Below, piece by piece: positions 59,453-64,000 of a stretch of 64,000 nucleotides of DNA. Position 1 is the stretch's first letter; each line of letters starts with the position of its first letter. The position numbers and the translations under genes are program-made. The notes beneath the pieces are model-generated. The model was not told where the DNA came from and did no database searches. It saw only the letters and a list, made by a program, of their open reading frames with translations. This DNA comes from 20CM-4-69-16 sp035637455 (lineage in GTDB: Bacteria > Gemmatimonadota > Gemmatimonadetes > Gemmatimonadales > GWC2-71-9): positions 5,297-69,296 of the forward strand of contig DASPXE010000305.1 in NCBI GenBank assembly GCA_035637455.1, written 5' to 3'.

Positions 59453-60306
59453 GCTCACCGCCTTCCACCGCCCTCCACCGGCCTCCGCCGCCCTCGCTGC
59501 GCGAGCAGCCCGTCGCCGACGCCGCCGTCCCGCGCATGGCGCTCGCCGAATGGTCCGAGCGCTACGGCGTCGTCGCTGGCATCACGACCCGCGGGCGCGG
59601 GTTTTCCCTCGGGCTGTGGAGCGAGGAGAACGTGGGGCAGGTCATGTCCCGCTGGCGGGCCCTGCGCGCCGCCTTCCGCCCCGCCTTCCCGACCGTCGTG
59701 CTGAGCCACCAGATCCATGGCACGAGCCTGCGGTGGCACCGCCAGGGGCAGGAGGGCTGGCTCATCCTCGACGGCGTGGACGGGCACGCGACCGGGACGC
59801 CCGGCGTGCTCCTCACGGTGACCGTCGCCGACTGCGTCCCGATCTATCTCGTCGTTCCCAAGAAGCGCGTCGTCGCGCTGTTGCACGCGGGGTGGCGCGG
59901 CACGGCGGGGGGCATGCTGGAGCACGGAGTCGCGCTGCTACGCCGGGAGGCGTTCGTTACAGCGCAAGAGATTGTAATGCATTGTGGCGTTGGTATTTGT
60001 GGGGCGTGCTATGAAGTAGGTTCTGAGGTCTTGGAGCGGCTGACCCCGGACCGGCGGTCCGGGGTTGATCGAGCCGAAGCGGGGTTGGGGACCCCGGGGC
60101 AGCGCCCCGGAGTCAGCCGAGCGGCGGGTACCTCGGGGCACGTTGACCTGCGTGAGGTTCTGGTTCGTCAAGCGGCCGAGCTGGGCGTCACCGAAGTGTC
60201 CGTCTCGCCCTGGTGCAGCGCCCATGACCGCGAGCACTTCTTCTCGCACCGGGCGTCAGGCGGGCGCGACGGGCGGATGATCGCGTACTTAGGCGTCCCA
60301 GCTTGA
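59449..60306 (+). CDS. pgeF: YfiH/PgeF-family (laccase-domain) protein with palindromic insertion
   Basis: 285 residues. Members of this family edit peptidoglycan precursors (YfiH prefers UDP-MurNAc-L-Ala over L-Ser) or have purine nucleoside activity. The Cu/Zn-ligand motifs are present: LSHQIHG, VTVADCVPIYL, HAGWRGTAGG and the Cys of GICGACYEVG. Residues about 197-224 are an extra segment coded by strong DNA palindromes. The N-terminus is Pro-rich. Coupled to murA, which fits a cell wall role. Confidence 0.9.
   Translation: MSSPPSTALHRPPPPSLREQPVADAAVPRMALAEWSERYGVVAGITTRGRGFSLGLWSEENVGQVMSRWRALRAAFRPAFPTVVLSHQIHGTSLRWHRQGQEGWLILDGVDGHATGTPGVLLTVTVADCVPIYLVVPKKRVVALLHAGWRGTAGGMLEHGVALLRREAFVTAQEIVMHCGVGICGACYEVGSEVLERLTPDRRSGVDRAEAGLGTPGQRPGVSRAAGTSGHVDLREVLVRQAAELGVTEVSVSPWCSAHDREHFFSHRASGGRDGRMIAYLGVPA
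60037..60119 (+). repeat. Palindromic element inside pgeF
   Basis: An outer 8-bp inverted repeat CGGCTGAC/GTCAGCCG (60037-60044, 60112-60119) encloses a perfect 23-base palindrome (60043-60065, 11-bp arms) and a 25-base palindrome with one mismatch (60090-60114). The RNA could fold into a branched structure. It is translated in frame. Confidence 0.85.
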
Positions 60307-60330
60307 CACGCGCGGTCCCGGGACTAGATT
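60303..60330 (+). promoter_or_regulatory. Predicted promoter of the rimP-nusA-infB operon
   Basis: TTGACA (60303-60308, overlapping the pgeF stop) and TAGATT (60325-60330) are 16 bases apart. The start of transcription near 60337 leaves a 37-base leader that consists mostly of a hairpin and a T-run. Confidence 0.7.
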
Positions 60331-60343
60331 CCGGGCCGGTGAA

Positions 60344-60373
60344 GCGGGCGAAGGTGGGCCCGCGCTTTTTTTT
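60344..60373 (+). terminator. Terminator-like hairpin directly before rimP (possible attenuator)
   Basis: GCGGGC (60344-60349) pairs with GCCCGC (60358-60363) around GAAGGTGG, followed by CGC and an unbroken run of eight T that touches the rimP ATG. It lies downstream of the promoter at 60303, so it acts inside the rimP transcript. The only Shine-Dalgarno-like bases (AAGGTGG) sit in the loop. Confidence 0.65.
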
Positions 60374-60832
60374 ATGCTCTCCGAGAATCTCGTCGAGTCG
60401 TTTCGGGTCCGGCTGGACGCGTTGGGGCTCGAATTGGCTGATCTCCGTATCGGCGGCACGCAAACTCGGCCGCTCGTTCAAGTGCGCATCGAATGGCCGC
60501 CCGGCGAGCCGCCGCGGCGAGTGACGGTCGACGACTGCGCGATGGCGAGCCGAGCGTTGGAGGCCTGGCTCGACGCGGGCGGGCCGCTGGGGCCGCGCTA
60601 CGCACTCGAGGTGTCGAGCCCGGGGCTCGATCGACCGCTGCGCTGGCACCGCCACTGGGTGCGGTTCGTCGGTCGCGAGGTGCAGGCGACGGTCGCCGGC
60701 CTCGGGCGCGTGCGCGCCCGGATCGTCGCCGTCCCGGACGAGGCGACGGTGGTGCTCCAGCCCGCGGGCGCCGAGCCGCGGCCGGTGCCGCTGGCCGGGA
60801 TCCGCGACGCGCGTTTGGCAGTGGATTGGTGA
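60374..60832 (+). CDS. rimP: Ribosome maturation factor RimP
   Basis: 152 residues. Assists 30S subunit assembly. Family motifs LGLELADLRIGG, VTVDDCAMASRALEAWLDA, YALEVSSPGLDRPL and the C-terminal SH3-like domain (VRARIVAVPDEATVVL). First gene of rimP-nusA-L7Ae-infB, the conserved order. No Shine-Dalgarno just before the ATG. Confidence 0.95.
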   Translation: MLSENLVESFRVRLDALGLELADLRIGGTQTRPLVQVRIEWPPGEPPRRVTVDDCAMASRALEAWLDAGGPLGPRYALEVSSPGLDRPLRWHRHWVRFVGREVQATVAGLGRVRARIVAVPDEATVVLQPAGAEPRPVPLAGIRDARLAVDW

Positions 60833-60843
60833 CCGAGGATGCT

Positions 60844-62202
60844 ATGACGACGAATACAAGCGATGTAGTCTCCGCGATCCGCGAGCTGACGAACACGAAG
60901 CAGCTCGAGCGCACGGAGCTGCTCGACCTGCTGAAGGACGGGTTGCACGCGGCGCTGGTGAAGCGCTACGGTCCGAACGTGCGCGCCGAGATCGGCATCG
61001 ACGAGCTGAAGGGCACGATCCGGATCGTCGTGCTGCGCACGGTCGTGGAGACGGTGGAGGACCCCGGCACGCAGGTGGCGCTCGAGGAAGCGCGCTTCGA
61101 AGACCCGGACTTCCAGGCGGGCGACGTGCTCGAAGAGGAAGTCCCCTTCGAAGCGTTCGGGCGCACCGCGGTGCAGGCGGCGAAGCAGCGCATCATCCAA
61201 CGGGTGCGCGAGGGCGAGCGGGCCCGGATTCGCGAGGAGTTCACCGACAAGGTGGGCGAGCTCTTGTCGGGCGAGGTGCAGCAGATCGAGCGCGGCAAGA
61301 TCGTGGTGATGCTGGCGAAGTTCCGCGAGGCGGAGGCGATCATTCCCTACCGCGAGCAGAACCACCGCGAGCACTTCCACCAGGGCGACACGATCCGGGC
61401 GGTATTGAAGCGGATCGAGGAGACCCCAAAGGGGCCGCGCCTCATCCTGTCCCGCGCCGACCCGATGTTCGTGAAGGCGCTGTTCAAGCTGGAGGTCCCG
61501 GAGATCCAGCAGCAGATCGTCGAGATCCGGGCCACGGCGCGCGAGGCGGGCAGCCGCACCAAGATCGCCGTCAGCTCGCGCGACGACTCGATCGACCCGG
61601 TGGGCGCGTGCGTCGGGCTCAAGGGCTCGCGCGTGCAGGCCGTGGTGAACGAGCTGGGCGGCGAGCGCATCGACATCGTGCCGTGGTCGCCCGACCCCGA
61701 ACGCTTCGCCAAGCTGTCGCTCGCGCCGGCGCGCGTCGCGCGCGTGTTCTCGGATCCCGAGACCAAGACGATCCAGGCGATCGTAGACGAGGACCAGCTG
61801 TCGCTCGCCATCGGCCGCAACGGCCAGAACGTGCGGCTGGCATCCGAGCTCACCGGCTGGAAGATCGACCTGTATTCGAGCCGTGAGTGGCTCGAGCGCG
61901 GCGGCGAGGGCCCGCTGTTCGCGCCGTTGCCGCCCGAGGAGGAGGCCGCGACCAAGGTGTCGCTGCGCGAGCTCAAGGGCCTGCCGGTGGAGCTGGTCGA
62001 CGTGCTGGAGCGGGCGGGCAAGAAGACGCTCCAGGACATCTTCGATTTGGAGCGCGAGGACGTGGACAAGATCGCCGACATGACGCCGGAGCTGGCGGAC
62101 AAGCTGATGGCCTTCCTCAATGAGATGACCGAGGAGGGCGGCGAGGACGAGGCCGAGGCCGGGCCGGCGGCAGCGGGGGACACGTCCCCGCAGCCGGCGT
62201 GA
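60844..62202 (+). CDS. nusA: Transcription termination/antitermination factor NusA
   Basis: 452 residues from ATG 60844 after GAGGA; a GTG at 60829 overlapping the rimP stop is an alternative. N-terminal RNA-polymerase-binding domain, S1 domain (GEVQQIERGKIVVML), and two KH domains with GACVGLKGSRVQAVVNELGGERIDIV and AIGRNGQNVRLASELTGW. The C-terminal helix-hairpin-helix part (LVDVLERAGKKTLQDIF) ends in an acidic tail. Confidence 0.97.
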   Translation: MTTNTSDVVSAIRELTNTKQLERTELLDLLKDGLHAALVKRYGPNVRAEIGIDELKGTIRIVVLRTVVETVEDPGTQVALEEARFEDPDFQAGDVLEEEVPFEAFGRTAVQAAKQRIIQRVREGERARIREEFTDKVGELLSGEVQQIERGKIVVMLAKFREAEAIIPYREQNHREHFHQGDTIRAVLKRIEETPKGPRLILSRADPMFVKALFKLEVPEIQQQIVEIRATAREAGSRTKIAVSSRDDSIDPVGACVGLKGSRVQAVVNELGGERIDIVPWSPDPERFAKLSLAPARVARVFSDPETKTIQAIVDEDQLSLAIGRNGQNVRLASELTGWKIDLYSSREWLERGGEGPLFAPLPPEEEAATKVSLRELKGLPVELVDVLERAGKKTLQDIFDLEREDVDKIADMTPELADKLMAFLNEMTEEGGEDEAEAGPAAAGDTSPQPA

Positions 62203-62498
62203 CGGAGCGGCTCGTCCGGCTGCTGGGTCTCGGGCTCAGGGCCGGCCGGGTGGTGGTGGGGGTCGCGGGGGTGCGGGCCAAGCTGCAGCGGGACGGACTG
62301 CGTTGCGTGGTGCTGGCGGCGGATGCGAGCGCGCGCACCCGGGACAAGGTGGAGCGCCTCGCGCGCGCGCGCGGGGTGCCGATTGTGCGGGGACCGGGCG
62401 CCGGACAGTTGGGCGCCGGGCTCGGCCGGCCGCCGGTGCAGGCGGTGGGAGTCGAAGACGCGGGATTGGCCCGCGGGCTGGCGTCTTTGGAGGCGTAA
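62199..62498 (+). CDS. L7Ae/L30e-family RNA-binding protein (YlxQ-like)
   Basis: 99 residues, GTG start overlapping the nusA stop. RLLGLGLRAGRVVVGV and CVVLAADASARTRDK are typical of the L7Ae/L30e fold that binds kink-turn RNA. Position between nusA and infB is the standard location of ylxQ. The ylxR gene that often precedes it is absent. Confidence 0.85.
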   Translation: MTERLVRLLGLGLRAGRVVVGVAGVRAKLQRDGLRCVVLAADASARTRDKVERLARARGVPIVRGPGAGQLGAGLGRPPVQAVGVEDAGLARGLASLEA

Positions 62499-64000
62499 GT
62501 GACGACGACGCGGATTCACGATTTGGCGGCGGAGTTCGGCATCTCCTCGGAGCAGTTGCTCGGCATGCTCAAGGAGCTGGACATCTTTGTGCGCAGTCAC
62601 CTGTCGCCGCTCAAGCCCGAGCAGGTGGCGCTGATGCGCGCGCGCTGGGAGCGCGAGAAACGCAAGCTGAAGGACGCGCCCGCACCGCCCAAGCGGCGGC
62701 GGGTCGTGAAGGCTGCCGCGGAGCCGGTCGCGGCGGCGCCGGAGGCGCGCCCCAAGCGGCGGCGCCGCACGGCGGCCGAGGTGGCCGCGGCCGAGGCGGA
62801 GGCGCAGGCCGAAGCGGCCATCGAGGCGGAGCGCGAGCTCAAGGCGCGCGAAGTGCTCGAGGCGGCCAAGGCGGTCGACGACGAGGAGAAGCCGTCGCTC
62901 GAAGAGCGCGCGGCCGCGCTCTTCAAGGACCTGCCCGCCGCCGAGGAGCCGCGGGGCGAGTCGTCGCCCTTCGCGGCCGCGCCCGCCGCCGCGCCGGCGG
63001 CGCCCCCGCCTCCGTCCGCCGCGTCGTTCGGCGCGCCCCCGCGGGCGGTGATACCGACTCCCGTGCGTCCCAAGCCGGTGGCGAGTGCGGCGCCGGGCGG
63101 CGCCGTTCCCGCGCCCCCGCGGCCCGTCGCTTCCGCGGCCCCCGGGATCGGGCCGCTGGAGGAGCGCCGGCGCGACAAGGGAAAGAAGCGCAAGAAGGGT
63201 AAGAAGTCGCTGGTGGACCAGGAGGCCGTGGCGCAGAACATCTCGCGCACGCTCGCCTCGATCAAAGGCCCCGCCGCGCGCAAGGGCGTGCACCGCCGCG
63301 ACGAGGGGCCGAGCTTCCGCGATATCCAGGAGGAGAAGCGCCGCGAGGAGAAGGAGCGCGAGAAGACCCTGGTGCGCGTGACCGAGTTCATCACCGTCTC
63401 CGAGCTCGCCAACATCCTCAAGGTGCCCGCCAAGGAGATCGTCGCCTTCGCCTTCAAGGAGCTGGGGCAGATGGTGACGATCAACCAGCGGCTCGACTTC
63501 GACATGATCGAGCTGATCGCGTCCGCGTTCGGATTCCAGGCGGTGCGCGAATCGGAATACGTCGTGGGGGAGGGCGAACAGGCCCCCGACGACGCCCAGG
63601 CGACGCTCAAGCCGCGACCGCCCGTCGTGACCGTCATGGGACACGTCGACCACGGTAAAACGTCGTTGCTCGACTACATCCGCAAGACCAACGTCGTAGC
63701 GGGCGAGGCGGGCGGCATCACGCAGCACATCGGCGCCTATCAGGTGACGCTCAAGGACGGCCGCTCCATCACCTTCCTCGACACGCCGGGTCACGAAGCG
63801 TTCACGGCGATGCGCGCCCGCGGCGCCCAGGTCACGGACATCGTCGTCCTGGTCGTCGCCGCCGACGACGCGATCATGCCGCAAACCATCGAAGCGATCT
63901 CCCACGCCAAGAACGCCGGCGTGCCGCTCGTGGTCGCCATCAACAAGATCGACCTACCCTCCGCCAACGTGCAGAAGGTGAAGCAGGACCTCCTGTCGCA
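62499..64000 (+). CDS. infB: Translation initiation factor IF-2 (3' truncated by window edge)
   Basis: 500 codons visible, running off the window; the full protein should be about 900. GTG start immediately after the preceding stop, with GGAGG 6 bases upstream. The N-terminal IF2-N domain (TRIHDLAAEFGISSEQLLGMLKELDIFVRSH) is followed by a long Lys/Arg/Ala/Pro-rich linker, a second IF2-N region (VSELANILKVPAKEIVAFAFKELG), then the GTPase domain: G1 GHVDHGKTSLLD, G3 DTPGHEAF, G4 NKID. Places fMet-tRNA on the ribosome. Confidence 0.97.
   Translation, partial: MTTTRIHDLAAEFGISSEQLLGMLKELDIFVRSHLSPLKPEQVALMRARWEREKRKLKDAPAPPKRRRVVKAAAEPVAAAPEARPKRRRRTAAEVAAAEAEAQAEAAIEAERELKAREVLEAAKAVDDEEKPSLEERAAALFKDLPAAEEPRGESSPFAAAPAAAPAAPPPPSAASFGAPPRAVIPTPVRPKPVASAAPGGAVPAPPRPVASAAPGIGPLEERRRDKGKKRKKGKKSLVDQEAVAQNISRTLASIKGPAARKGVHRRDEGPSFRDIQEEKRREEKEREKTLVRVTEFITVSELANILKVPAKEIVAFAFKELGQMVTINQRLDFDMIELIASAFGFQAVRESEYVVGEGEQAPDDAQATLKPRPPVVTVMGHVDHGKTSLLDYIRKTNVVAGEAGGITQHIGAYQVTLKDGRSITFLDTPGHEAFTAMRARGAQVTDIVVLVVAADDAIMPQTIEAISHAKNAGVPLVVAINKIDLPSANVQKVKQDLLS

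Noticed and set aside
61347..63905. 852-codon open frame antisense to nusA and infB
   Set aside because: It spans three conserved genes on the other strand and is full of low-complexity His/Arg stretches, typical of a shadow frame.

Overview
The window is 64 kb of gene-dense, GC-rich bacterial chromosome with no gene-free stretch over 300 bases, no insertion sequence, no phage gene and no CRISPR array. Several things suggest a Gemmatimonadota-type bacterium: very high GC, many GTG starts, signal peptides ending in A-Q before the cut, a BshA bacillithiol gene, Ser/Thr kinases with extracytoplasmic tails, and a Bat-type aerotolerance operon. That placement is inference from style and gene content; no marker-gene tree was possible here.

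Layout. 1-3259: the end of a benzoate-CoA-ligase-family gene, a small helical protein, two tRNA-Ser genes (GGA and CGA) separated by a large inverted repeat, a Cys-repeat lipoprotein and a D-2-hydroxyacid dehydrogenase. 3381-6786: a membrane Ser/Thr kinase and a convergent outer-membrane barrel. 6904-9730: pyrR-pyrB-pyrC. 9820-11002: a coiled-coil/zinc-ribbon protein convergent with rpsT. 11144-15421: M50 protease, scpA, scpB, rluB-type pseudouridine synthase and a Rossmann protein. 15426-26452: HEAT protein, MoxR, DUF58, four Bat-type membrane genes (two of them fusions) and mutL, almost all joined by stop/start overlaps. 26546-35628: miaA, bshA, UbiA-1, uppP, birA, CPBP protease, coaX, UbiA-2, small membrane proteins and an NlpC/P60 hydrolase. 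35625-42009: lipoprotein, CIRCE-controlled groES-groEL, HEAT protein, HD-GYP protein and a small secreted protein. 42014-46901 (minus): second Ser/Thr kinase, GlmU-like protein, manC-type gene, response regulator and roadblock protein. 46995-55448: lipoprotein, serS, histidine kinase, UvrD/PcrA helicase and gatC-gatA-gatB. 55437-58101 (minus): zinc phospholipase C-like protein, small coiled coil and a cation/proton-antiporter-like protein. 58163-64000: murA, pgeF (yfiH), rimP, nusA, an L7Ae-type gene and infB running off the end.

How the genes work together. Most of the window is housekeeping: pyrimidine synthesis, chromosome condensation, tRNA modification and charging, translation and transcription factors, chaperonins and cell wall precursors. 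The envelope-facing part (kinases, Bat operon, barrel, NlpC/P60, lipoproteins) is where the unrecognised biology lies.

The most notable signals are: (1) short tandem 7-8 bp repeats, often four heptamers and often in inverted pairs, lying between genes and inside mutL, miaA, a histidine kinase and an NlpC gene; (2) a recurrent promoter type, TTGAC(A/C/G/T)-N16-18-TA(T/G)(C/A/G)TT, placed so that many transcripts would be leaderless; (3) an N-terminal module shared by two HEAT proteins and an HD-GYP protein; (4) two Ser/Thr kinases sharing an extracytoplasmic module; (5) a MurA with Asp in place of the fosfomycin-target Cys; (6) a hairpin plus T-run right before rimP.
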